Shown: one piece after another, positions 54,501 through 64,000 of the stretch
Layout: each line of letters starts with the position of its first letter
Numbering within the stretch: the stretch's first letter is position 1
Source of the DNA: Tigriopus japonicus
Taxonomy: Eukaryota > Arthropoda > Copepoda > Harpacticoida > Harpacticidae
Assembly: GCA_010645155.1 (NCBI GenBank)
Contig: JAAGOF010000046.1
Span: 395,887 to 459,886 of the forward strand
Direction: 5' to 3'
DNA: 64,000 bases
Program-made: the position numbers and the translations under genes
Notes under the pieces: generated by a model
Databases searched by the model: none
What the model saw: only the letters and a program-made list of their open reading frames with translations
Told to the model about the DNA's origin: nothing

Positions 54501-55792
54501 AATTGCTGCCCGGTCTTGGCAGCAAACGAATCAATTCCAAAGTGCTGGGCGCTTCTGTTAATCAAGGTCGGGCTATTCAACTCAAGCACCCGGTACTGTT
54601 CACCCTTTATCATTTGAACCCGGTGGAAATTTGGGAACCAGTGTGTGCCACATGGGACTATTCCAATCGCAGTTGGGACGCTGAGCAATGCCAGGTGTTG
54701 CATAGCAATTCCAGTGCCACCACGTGTCAGTGCCACCGAATTGCCAATTATGTGGTGTTAAGTGAGGTCAAACCTCCAGTGAGTGCCGAACCTCATGCAG
54801 CTTCGGGGAAACTCTCCCCGCATTTCTCCACCATCATCTTCGTCGTTTTGGCCGTGGTTTTGGCCATTCTCTTGCTGATTGTTGTGTTCATAGTGATCCG
54901 ACGATTCGATCTCAAGCCGCGCGTTCAGAAATTCGTGCAAGCTAATAGTCCAAATGGGATCTTTCGATGCAAGAAGAGTGAGAGCACGACGAGCTCGTGT
55001 GGTTTTTATCCACCCCTTACCTCATCCCCGACTTCCACGACTGTTTCGAGTGGCACGCCCACCAATCAAACCTATCTGGAACAGGTTCTGAAGGCAGCTC
55101 ATAATAACTCGGACTTCCATCAAATCAAACCTCAACAACCTGGACCCCAACAAATGCCTTCAAGTCAGTCTCATCCGATGGTGAAGGGAGCTCCCGTTCA
55201 ACGGCCTGTCTTTCGTGGGACCCCCACCGGGCGTCATCTCATTGCCCTGAACCAGTGCGACCCGTATGGGCACCATATCTATATGGAAATCGACCCCGTC
55301 TATGCTCATCTCGACTCATCAGAAACGGCCGTTTCTGATATACAGTTGTCAGATATCTCGGATGATGACCTACGCTTACGAAGCAGTCACCCCCAGCGCT
55401 TCGCCGAGGAGAGACCTCTCATTAGAAGCAATCATATCCGACGGAATGGTGAGCCCAATCATGATGGGTCTGGTTTCCAGAAAACTGGTTTAAGAAACCC
55501 CCACCACCACCAATTCATGACAACCCATCGTGGTGGTGGCGACGGTGGTGTGGCCACGGTTAGTAACAGTGCCAATAGCTCTTTTCGAATGGCCCACACA
55601 GCCCAGCGTCGGCCTGGTCATAGGCCTTTGATTTACCCCGTGGTCTCGGGCGCCAACGGTCGTCCCTCGGTCAGTTTGGAGGCCCCAATCACAATTGCCT
55701 TACAAGGAGGCGACCAATTTGTAAGCTTGAAAATTGATCCTGAAGCGAAACATGAAGATCAACATCCTTCCAGTCGATCCATTTATCATTAA
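51519..55792 (+). CDS. Gene A: latrophilin/Cirl-like single-pass membrane protein, exons 2 and 3
   Basis: Two exons, 51519-51714 and 53317-55792, join in frame: the first ends in AG before gtaagt and the second starts with A after tttcag, making an Arg codon inside the lectin domain. With the proposed exon 1 (27135-27207) the total is 2745 nt, or 914 residues. Domains: SUEL/RBL lectin about 32-123 with eight cysteines (C36, C45, C66, C78, C91, C97, C110, C123); Thr/Ser-rich linker 149-190; HRM domain C233-C284 with the NLFWNWT and CPPGSSGF blocks; GAIN-like helical region about 285-530; GPS C533-L571; one transmembrane helix about 594-617; cytoplasmic tail 618-914. Latrophilins bind teneurins and FLRTs with this ectodomain and then continue into seven helices; here the frame stops after one helix and tail. 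In the GPS the His-Leu-Thr triplet is Arg-Ile-Ala (564-566), so cleavage is not expected. The family assignment is strong; signalling function is unknown. Confidence 0.9.
51715..53316 (+). other. Intron 2 of gene A (phase 2, inside the lectin domain)
   Basis: It begins gtaagt and ends ttgtttcag. It splits the SUEL domain after the sequence VINSR, at the same codon and phase as the 145-bp intron of gene B (59814-59958). The shared position supports common descent of the two genes. At 1602 bp it is eleven times longer than its partner. A (GAC)n microsatellite lies about 75 bp before the acceptor. Confidence 0.85.
53220..53243. repeat. (GAC)n microsatellite near the gene A exon 3 acceptor
   Basis: Eight GAC/ACG triplets end about 73 bases before exon 3, in the area where the branch point should be. 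Confidence 0.85.
55318..55339. repeat. 22-bp perfect palindrome within gene A
   Basis: The half-site ATCAGAAACGG is followed directly by its exact complement. It lies in the tail-coding region and encodes residues around SSETAVSD (757-764). Confidence 0.9.
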
Positions 55793-57514
55793 TAATGACG
55801 TGCTTGATGGTTGGGATCTCTTCAGTTGGTGGAGTCGATCCCATTCATTATTCATACATGCAGTTGAAGGAAAAAAAGAAGTAATTGTCAAAACCATCAT
55901 CAGTCGTATTGTGCGCGTGTGCAAGTACATACATATTATAGTGTTTGAAGTGAATTCTCTGTTAGTATCTGTGATAAACAAAATCCTCAATTACCAAAAT
56001 AAATTGTCCTATGACTTGTTTAACCATAACTTTGACTTTGTGCTCAAGCCGCAATCGTGTCCAATCATTTCAAGGTTGTCGTCCCACCTTGGAGCTTGGA
56101 AAAAGCTTTGAGAGCTTTTCACCCTTTATGGCAAACATTTCAAGTTGTACGAACCCGATATTCGTCCATAAAATGGAGACACGCTTGAAATGTGATGACT
56201 CTTTTTGGTAATAGAACCTCTTCCATCCCGTTTCCAAGCTCTTGAAACTAGACTGGAAAAGCTTTTAACCTCGCTCCTCTACCTCTTCTTTTGGGACGCT
56301 CACTCTCAACTACAAAGACTACTCGAAAGAGCTGATTGATTCTCAAAAGCTTGGTCCTCTCTACATTAAGGAAATGAAGTTCGTCTCGCTCTTAATTAAA
56401 GCTCTCGACCCGTTGATAAGAACATGATCGAATCCACTGCCTTTTTCATTCCAGTCTTCTCAACGCTCATTCGCCCAAAACGGTCCTTGGTACAATAAAT
56501 CTAGGCCAGTTGGCGTTGTGATTCTAAATAAAGCATGCTTTTAGTCGAGTTTCGTGGGCGCTCCCAAGCCTCTGATATGTTTTTGGACAGAGCGAGAGGG
56601 GGAGATTCCACCCATTTTGATGGATCACTGCAATTGCACGATGTATCACACATTATTCACACGACATTCTGACAAGATGCACCAAATCCATCAGAGATAG
56701 CACAACCCCCGTACCATCTTTCCACGGGTTTATGACAAAAGCCAATAAGAGCATTCAGGTGCGTGAGGTCATCTCCTCGAAAAATGAAACACTTCACTAG
56801 ACAAGACTACAGAGTACGTACAACATGGCGGTCTATGTGTGGCTTTGAATCTGAGGTGTACGTACCATCTCATGGTTCGGGAATGTCTATGGTAATTTTG
56901 AGTTCCCACGTGTCAGTTTTTAGGGGATTTGGGACGGAAATTAGATGAGGCAATATAAATGCATAATATGGGGCGAGATGATCGAATCAAGGAGAGTGAA
57001 TGTCGCTGAGGAACTTTCTAAAAATAGCTCCACGTTTCGTTTCCCAGATTCGAGAGAACCAAGAACTCGTGCAGGGGTGGTTACGATTTCTAGCGGGGTT
57101 TGGTTGGTTGAAAGTTGTTGTGGTGGTGGTGATGTTGATGTTGTCAAGAGCGACAGTGGCTCTCAATCACACGGAATCAATACCAATGGGAATGGCTTCC
57201 ACCCATGATGGATCACAGTCGTGCTGACTTAATTTGTAGAATTACTTCCGGATCAAGCTCTCACGAGAGATGAAAATCGACACCTGGGACTTTTTGCTTG
57301 ATATGTATATTTCTTTTGTATTTCATTCATTAACCAGGTTTTATCATAGCATTTACATTTAGGCATAAAAACTGGCTTTTCAACACAATGAATAACATGG
57401 GCCGCAAAGCATATCACAGAAGCTCTCGACGACCAACCCCTTATCAAAGCGCTTGGCTGAGCATCATCGTAAAATCGATTATCAATATTTGAGTTTTCAA
57501 CCGAGCACGACCAA
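55793..57514. other. Shared 3' intergenic region between convergent genes A and B
   Basis: About 1.7 kb lies between the two stop codons and should hold both 3' UTRs. Canonical AATAAA signals are present for gene A. On the minus strand I found no AATAAA for gene B, only the variant AATATA (plus-strand TATATT near 57306-57311). No open frame here encodes transmembrane helices, so the missing seven-helix domain of gene A is not hidden in this spacer. Confidence 0.6.
55998..56003 (+). terminator. Candidate polyadenylation signal of gene A
   Basis: A canonical AATAAA hexamer lies about 206 bp after the gene A stop codon. Further AATAAA copies at 56494-56499 and 56527-56532 could serve longer 3' UTRs. 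None of these is experimentally supported here. Confidence 0.5.
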
Positions 57515-60259
57515 TCATGAGTGGCGAAGTTGAAAGTGCCTTCCAGGCTCAAGATTATAAGGATCTTCTAAGCTAAGCCTGACAAATTGATCTCCATCTT
57601 GAAGTGTGATTGCAAGTGGAGCAGAAGCATTAGCCATCGCATTTGGCGACGCTGACGAAGATGGAGAGCAAGAAGACGAGGGAAAAGCCGACTGAATGGC
57701 TTGCTGTGTGCGATGATGATGCTGTTGTTGTTGATGTTGTGGTGGTGGAGGTGGTCGATGGAGGGTCTGTGTGATCATGGTACCGTCATCACAATAGAAA
57801 AGGTTTTGTTGGCCCTGCCACAAATGCTGATGAAGCGGATTCAGCGGAGCGCTCAGCTGCTCGTGAGCCATGGAAGGGGTGACATCTCCATTAGCATGAA
57901 TAGGAGATGAAGACGAGGCATCCGAGGGAAACCGACTGTGATTGTGATGGAGGTGATGCTGCTGACGTTGAAGTTGATTGTAAATAATCTCGGAGTAGAT
58001 GTGCGACTCTGGTCGTTGAAAGGGCATCATTAGCGCTTGGCTTTTATCCGTTCGATAGATGGTGTGAATAGAGGGTTGCTGGGGTTGGGCTTGTTGTCGG
58101 AGATTGGTACTAGAACTAGTTGTTGGCTTTTGTTGATGATAGAATCCCGGCGAATTGTCCACAATGGCTTGTTGAAGGTACGTTCCCGGCCTTCTTTGAG
58201 TCAGATCTGGAACGGATACCCCAGACAAGGTTGGGGACGAAGTCAAGGGTGGATATGAGGTCTCAGACACCTTGGAAGAGCTTTGGCACCGGCCATTCAA
58301 AACAAACTTCAAAAGAAGAATGGCAAAAGCAAAGAAGACAAGAGCTCCAGCTACCACTGATCCCAAAATCACTCCCTTCTGTTCCTCTTGGGACATTTGA
58401 GAGACTTGTACGGACTCCTCAGTGGTCAATATAGCGAACGAGCCCAGCTTGGAGCAGCTGCATGTGGTGTGGGTTGTGTTGGTTTGGATGACAAGGCAAT
58501 CTTGGGTCGACCAAGATCGCTGGTTGGCCTCCCAGGTGGCACAGATGGCATCTTGAATGTTTTTCTGCTTGAGATGATGTCGCATGGAGAAGATGAATTC
58601 CTTGGGAAGCTCTTTCGAGATGGATTGGGTTGAACCAAAGGTGATCAATTTCGAGTTTGGACCGTAGGAGCCGAACGTTGGCAGGACCCGATCAGCATTG
58701 GCAATAATGTTGAAAATAGTCCGAACAGCCCCATTCTGACTGATTTCTTGAAGATTAGCCTCTGGCATGAAAACACTAACATCTCCATCAAAGTAATTGG
58801 GCACAAAATCTGGAAACGCCTGGGCACCAATGCCTCGAGAGCGGAGAACTCGGATCTCGGACAAGATGTTGTCCTTTACATTAGTGGCTCTCATCTCAAC
58901 GTTGATTGATTCAGCGTAAAGTCTAGCCAATTCATTCAAGCCATGAAGCAAACCATTGAAGTGGATGGCTCGTTTGGTCTCGGACAATTCTTCCCAAGCT
59001 TCCAACTGGTTGTCGTGGAGGAGGTTGGATACAACCTGCACCACGCTCTCGAGAATATTGGCCAGTTTCTCCTCCTTCTCCTGTTTGGATGACAAAATGT
59101 GGTGTTCGTGTCTGAGTCGATCAGAAAGGGTCTGGAAGGTGCTTGTAATTATGGGTAGGTCGCCGCCATAAAGCTGCAATTCAGCCGTCTTGGTTGCGAT
59201 TTGTTTCACAGCTCGCTCCATGGAGGTATGCACTTCAGATTGGAGATGATTCAGCCACAAGGACTGACAATCACCCATGGCGGGTCGGTCAGTGGCCCAT
59301 TGGCCATCAGGACTACAATACCACTTGGCAAATCCTGTTGAGCCCGGAGGGCACACCTGGATGGCTTCGAACCCGCTCAAGGTCCAATTCCAAAAAAGGT
59401 TTCGGGTCTTCATTGGCGGGCAAAAGCTTTGCACGAGGTTCTCAGTCTCATCAAGATCGCTGAAGGTGTCTTCTTCGATCACCTCGTTCATAGTCACATC
59501 CAACAGATCGTCATACTCAGGCAAGTCGGACTTCAGGATTGGCACCACTGGGGATGTGGTGGAGACGGTTGTGGTTGTGGTGGTGGTGGTGGAAGTGATT
59601 TCTGTCCTCACGAATTCGGACGTTTTTGTGGGGATTGGAGTGGCTGCCAAGTCTAACAACCAAGGGGGAAGGGATTTTGGAGCCGAGTCAACAGTTTGAG
59701 GTCTCACGGCTTGGCACGTGTAATGAACCTCCAAGTACTTATAGGTGCCAGGACAGGGGTCGCCAAATAAGGCCGAGGTGACGGTGATCTCACAGTGGGC
59801 TTGTCGATGGCATCTGTAACCAAAGAAATGAATCCAATTGTCAGAAATTGAACCAAGAGGGCGACTTGGCATTCCACAATAGGCAAAGAAATCCAATTTC
59901 GAACTTCAGCTCCAAAGAAAAACTAATCTAAATAGGACGAATGGTAAGTAGTAATTACCTCTCATTAACCACTCGCAAGGACCTGGGCTCCAAGCAATTG
60001 ACGCTCCAGTCGCGGGTTTGCTCCGTGTTGGCCCCGAACTCATTACAAATTGATCCCGAGAATCGTCCAAAATTGGCCCGAACCACATTGATCTGGGTTC
60101 CTTCGTCGCAATCGATGACCATTTGACTCCCTTCGCAACCGTATTTGGTCCGACGGTGTAGTAGAGTGGAAGAGGACGGAGACGATCGGCCACCACTAAT
60201 CGATGGATAGCTTCTGTATCTGTCCGATGTTCCGTAGCTGTGACCAGGGGTGGGGGAAG
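57515..60259 (-). CDS. Gene B: latrophilin/Cirl-like single-pass membrane protein, 5' partial
   Basis: Two exons on the minus strand: 60259-59959 (acceptor tttctag, donor gtaatt) and 59813-57515 (acceptor ggttacag). They join in frame to give 865 residues after a split first codon. Numbering from the first complete codon: Ser/Pro-rich lead 1-34; SUEL/RBL lectin about 37-133 with eight cysteines (C41, C50, C71, C88, C101, C107, C120, C133); Thr-rich linker 173-187; HRM C231-C282; GAIN-like region about 283-520; GPS C524-L562; one transmembrane helix about 580-604; tail 605-865 with Gln/His-rich and poly-Pro stretches. It is a clear paralog of gene A, with identical intron position and phase. 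The GPS triplet is Lys-Leu-Gly (555-557) instead of His-Leu-Thr, so self-cleavage is unlikely. No seven-helix region follows. The first exon begins at phase 1, so a signal-peptide exon is missing and probably lies beyond 64 kb. Confidence 0.88.
59814..59958 (-). other. Intron of gene B inside the lectin domain
   Basis: This 145-bp intron begins gtaatt and ends ggttacag on the minus strand. It interrupts an Arg codon after VVNE, exactly where the 1.6-kb intron of gene A interrupts its Arg codon. Confidence 0.85.
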
Positions 60260-63200
60260 CTAGAAATGAAGAATATAAAAACGTGTTAACTCTCATATCG
60301 ACTTATTTCATCTTTGAACAACTCGGCCATTTGGAGCTAACTTGGCCTGGGATCTCTTCAACACATGCCAAGCTGGAAATTGCTTACTCGCCGAAAGTGA
60401 GGGGAAAAACTCCCCAACAGTCAGCCCAACGATCCTGGTCACGATTCCCATCGCAAAAAGTCACACACGCTATTGCTGCAAAGTTTGGAAACGGACGGCA
60501 GTGTCTAAAATTTGTGGTGAGGCGAAGGCCATTTCGAGGATTTATTCGTCCATGTGTGGAGGTAAATAATGCCTAAACAGGTGTGCCTTAATGGGCGATT
60601 CTACAACCCGTTGAAATTCATATGTAGCTGCCCGAGCTTGAGCCTTGACTCGTGTATAAAGAAACAATTTCTCAGAAGCTCAATTCAATTCCGGCAGCCC
60701 TCACAGAAAAACCAAAGTATTGACGTTGATTAACGTATCGGATTTCATATATGGATGGTCCAGCCCCAGACCAGTCGGATATAATAAGCGATCCGAGCGC
60801 TTATTCTAATGGACAGATGGGGGTAAGTGATAATTCCTACTTCTTCGAGTCTTTCAATAAATCATGAGCATCCAGTCAACTCATCCTCCGCCTCCTCCTT
60901 CGTTTCTTTTTCTTTCAGGTCTACCTTTATCTCTTCTCTCTCTCGAGTCAGAGATGAAAAAAGTGAACCACCAACCATCCGGAGTAGTTGGTTACCCCTG
61001 AGTTTTAAAGAGGTTCGTCGTCCTCCTACTGGCGATTCACTCGATCCTTCTGGCGATCTGGAGCCACTTTTGAAAGAAAACCTTTTTATTGCATACCTTT
61101 CCTCGGTGACTTGGGTGCTCAAGTTCATTTGCCTGAGCTCACTGGACACCACCAGTACATATGGTTCTGGTGGCGTGGCCGGTTATATGGGTATGGCTCG
61201 GCAAAAAAAGAGAGAAGTGAAGATTTCAAAGATAAATGTGCTCCTATCTTTTTCCTGTAGTGTTTTAGGAAGCCTCCACCTCTCTTCATGCATGCCTCCG
61301 AGGGCTTTTTTGAGTATTGCCGTTCTCTACGTTATGGCTTGAAGTCCATTGAAATGTAGAAACTGCCGAATTTTCGGTCCAAACAGAGCAATTTCAGCCC
61401 TCAATTTCATTGTGAAGACTTGAGCAAAAATGGGCCGAGAGCAGGGTGTTATTAAAAATGGAATCTCGAGCGAATCATCTTTCTTGCTCATGCATATTAA
61501 ACCCATCCGTTTTATGGAAGTGCTCATTAGAAAACGTGCCTCGTCGCGTTTCATTTGGTGTTGCCGAGGAGTGGGTTGGTGTATCTAATGGTTTCAATTT
61601 GGCGTCCATCATGGAAATATGTGTCCATCCATTCATCCGCAGAGCGTCAAGTAGGACCACACACCAAAGCCACTTTCCAGGCTCATCAATTCATATTTAT
61701 TCCCTGTCATCAGGACCTACTAGGTCCACTCAGGTTGGTACCTCTCTTGATTGAAAAACTCTCCTCCGACATGTTTTTCGGCCAGCAAAAAGTCGCTCTT
61801 ATTATTGAGTCGCCTTGAAGGACCATTTTTTTCTTCTTTTTCATCTCTTTCACCCCCGACGCTCGGAACCGAACAGACTCGCTCAGCGGGGTTTTTCAAA
61901 GCCGTGTCTAGCCGAAAATTGTTCAGGAATCCGAGTTTCTCAGAGTATTTTGTTGATTTAGAATATCTCCGTGAAAAATCGGGCGCAAATGAGCTGGGAT
62001 TAACACGACGATAGGCATCAAAAGAGAACCAGAGCAAAACAAAAGCCTCTCGAGACGATTTTAGCTCTCGTTCATCAGGGTGATGACCTCTATCCCGATG
62101 TCGTTCGATGCATTAGGATCGAATGAAGGAAAATGTGCATGGCTTGTACGCCCAGAGATAAACATTTGGCATTCGATGAGATTGATCAAATTCTTTCAAT
62201 GGGAGGGAGCCAATTTTCTCTATTAACTTCAACACCGGGGACCCCCGAAACAAAGAATTTCACCCTGAGACCAACTCGATTACTTACTACAGTACAACGC
62301 GTTGTAGTTCATTTTGAATGGAACTCAAGGAGAAGAAAGAGAGTGGAGAACGAAGCCTTGAGCTTTTTTCGATGCTACGTAGTCTGTAACTCAAGTAATA
62401 TAAACATTGTCGCATCGTTTATCATATCAAACACTCGCAATGTCGCGTTTAATTCAAACTGTGAACTGACAAGCGTGGATTTTAAGTGAAATCTTTTTGC
62501 CATAAATCGTTTCCATTAGATCCAGATCCACTAGCTCCAAAGTCGTCTGATGAGTGCGACAATTGCGGAATATTACTGGCGCAAACACACTCTTGGTCCA
62601 TTAAGATGACAGAGTTATAGGTCACTTGAAAGGCATTTCTCAATTAATTCTCGTCGGAAAACTAGGCTCAAAAGAACGGGAAAACAGGCTTCTCGTTTAA
62701 GTCTGGGCGGACATAGTTTAATTTTCGAAATGCACCAGTTCACATGAGAAACAATCTTAATGATGGTTCCAAATTAGGATCTCGGATCCGATTGACATTC
62801 TTGCGATTCACCTTGATTTAAAGAACGACAAAGGTCGTTGTCATCTGGCTTCAAGAAAAAAAAAGCCGGTCGTGTGTGAAAGTTTATTTTTCAATTTTTA
62901 AATCCCTCTCGGTAGTTAAAATGTCAGTTTGAGGAGAACGAGAAGAATATGGGATGGAAAGGAATCTCGGCTGAACTTTTGTGGGTATGTGAATTCAATT
63001 ACACAGAGAACGAACCTCGGACGAGAAAAAAACCAACCCGAATATCTAGATTTGCAGTTGTGAGACATTTTTAAAATGGAAACGTTTACTCGCAGATTTC
63101 ATTCAAACTAGCTCGCGAATGATAGGGGAAAAACTAATCCAGCAATGGAATCTAGACATCCATTTGCCAATCTAAGAAGAAGATCTGTTTTTAACCCGGC

Positions 63201-64000
63201 CAAAAGGGACGAATGTGAGTGTGTGTGGCATTCTCAAAAGCGGTTTCTTTAATCAGGATGAACAAGTACATAAAAGATGACTGATTTACAACCTCGGTGA
63301 AATCTTCACATTCCAACAACTCTGAGGATCTTCCACTTCAAACCCAAACCACCCACGGATCAGAGCACACAGAGAAAATATCATCCACGAGGGTGAATCC
63401 AGAGCTAATTCCAATTGCATGGCAGATTCCAACTCGATTGAAAGCGATCGACCGCTGAAGGATAATACCGAGTAACTTGTCACCCTAAAACCCTCTCTTT
63501 TCGAAGTTGGGGTTGAAAAAAGTGAACATTTCCTCCATTTACACTTACAAAAGAGGCAGCTGGACGAGGTACCCATTGGTGGCTAACCACATGCATGTGT
63601 GCATCATGCATGGATGTTCTCCAAGAACTCGTCGTTTATTCGTCCACCGACATTTTTTTGGTTCTCTCGCTTCACGACACATTTCCGTGGAGTGGCGTTG
63701 ATCATCATCGCGGGTAAATGCATGCTTGAGCTATAGCTCAAAATAGTGCAATGATCTGTGAAACTGTTTCCAACCCCTCCCAAATCTGTCTTCGTTCCCT
63801 CGTGAAAGAGAGCTTGTTCAGGGAAAAAACCCTTGAGCAGCCTTACATCCAGATCGGAGTGGAATTTGAGCAAAGCCTATCACTTGAGAAGATCTACTAA
63901 GATTGTCTCCGTAGTTGGTATACACCGTGTATGTATATTCTGTACAATATGTGTGGTTGTCTGTGTTCTATGGCTTCTCCTATTTAAGACTTAAGAACCG
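60260..64000. other. Region upstream of gene B; no exon recognised
   Basis: This should contain the start of intron 1 of gene B, and possibly its promoter. I looked on the minus strand for a signal-peptide frame ending one base into a codon before a GT donor. The candidates (donors near 61100, 63545 and 63845) encode no hydrophobic leader in the right phase. No other gene is recognised on either strand. Confidence 0.5.

Noticed and set aside
63286..63576. Possible first exon of gene B on the minus strand, ending at a gtaagt donor
   Set aside because: The phase-compatible frame encodes no hydrophobic leader, and an in-frame stop lies just before its ATG.

Overview
The window is eukaryotic nuclear DNA. 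Coding sequence is sparse, the exons have GT-AG introns with matching phases, and the spacers are full of microsatellites and decayed transposons. The only protein family I recognise is latrophilin/Cirl, and its galactose-binding-lectin exon reads like the arthropod versions. I infer an arthropod, possibly a crustacean such as a copepod, but the sequence alone does not prove the taxon.

The recognisable genes lie at the right end. Gene A (+ strand, 51519-55792, plus a probable signal-peptide exon near 27.2 kb) and gene B (- strand, 60259-57515, 5' end not found) are convergent paralogs whose stop codons are about 1.7 kb apart. Both have a SUEL/RBL lectin domain, a Thr-rich linker, a hormone-receptor (HRM) domain, a GAIN-like domain, a GPS motif, one transmembrane helix and a cytoplasmic tail of 260-300 residues. 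This is the latrophilin extracellular architecture without the seven-helix GPCR core. In both proteins the GPS cleavage triplet is changed (Arg-Ile-Ala and Lys-Leu-Gly in place of His-Leu-Thr), so autoproteolysis is not expected.

Layout: 1-15 kb has no recognisable gene. About 15-25 kb is an AT-rich transposon graveyard with tRNA-derived SINEs, a minisatellite of about 31 bp units inside a possible DNA transposon, and a short hAT-type element with a SINE nested in it. About 25-27 kb is more mixed and may hold the gene A promoter. From 27208 to 51518 the DNA is probably a 24 kb first intron with many simple repeats and an alternative signal-peptide exon candidate at 29.1 kb. From 51.5 to 60.3 kb come genes A and B. 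From 60.3 to 64 kb nothing is recognised; the first exon of gene B probably lies beyond the window.

If the models are right, the locus encodes two related single-pass cell-surface proteins that kept the ligand-binding half of a latrophilin and conserved short tail motifs (YPPLTSSPT, HIYxEI, GDQFVxL). They could act as decoys, adhesion molecules or co-receptors instead of G-protein-coupled receptors; that role is inference.
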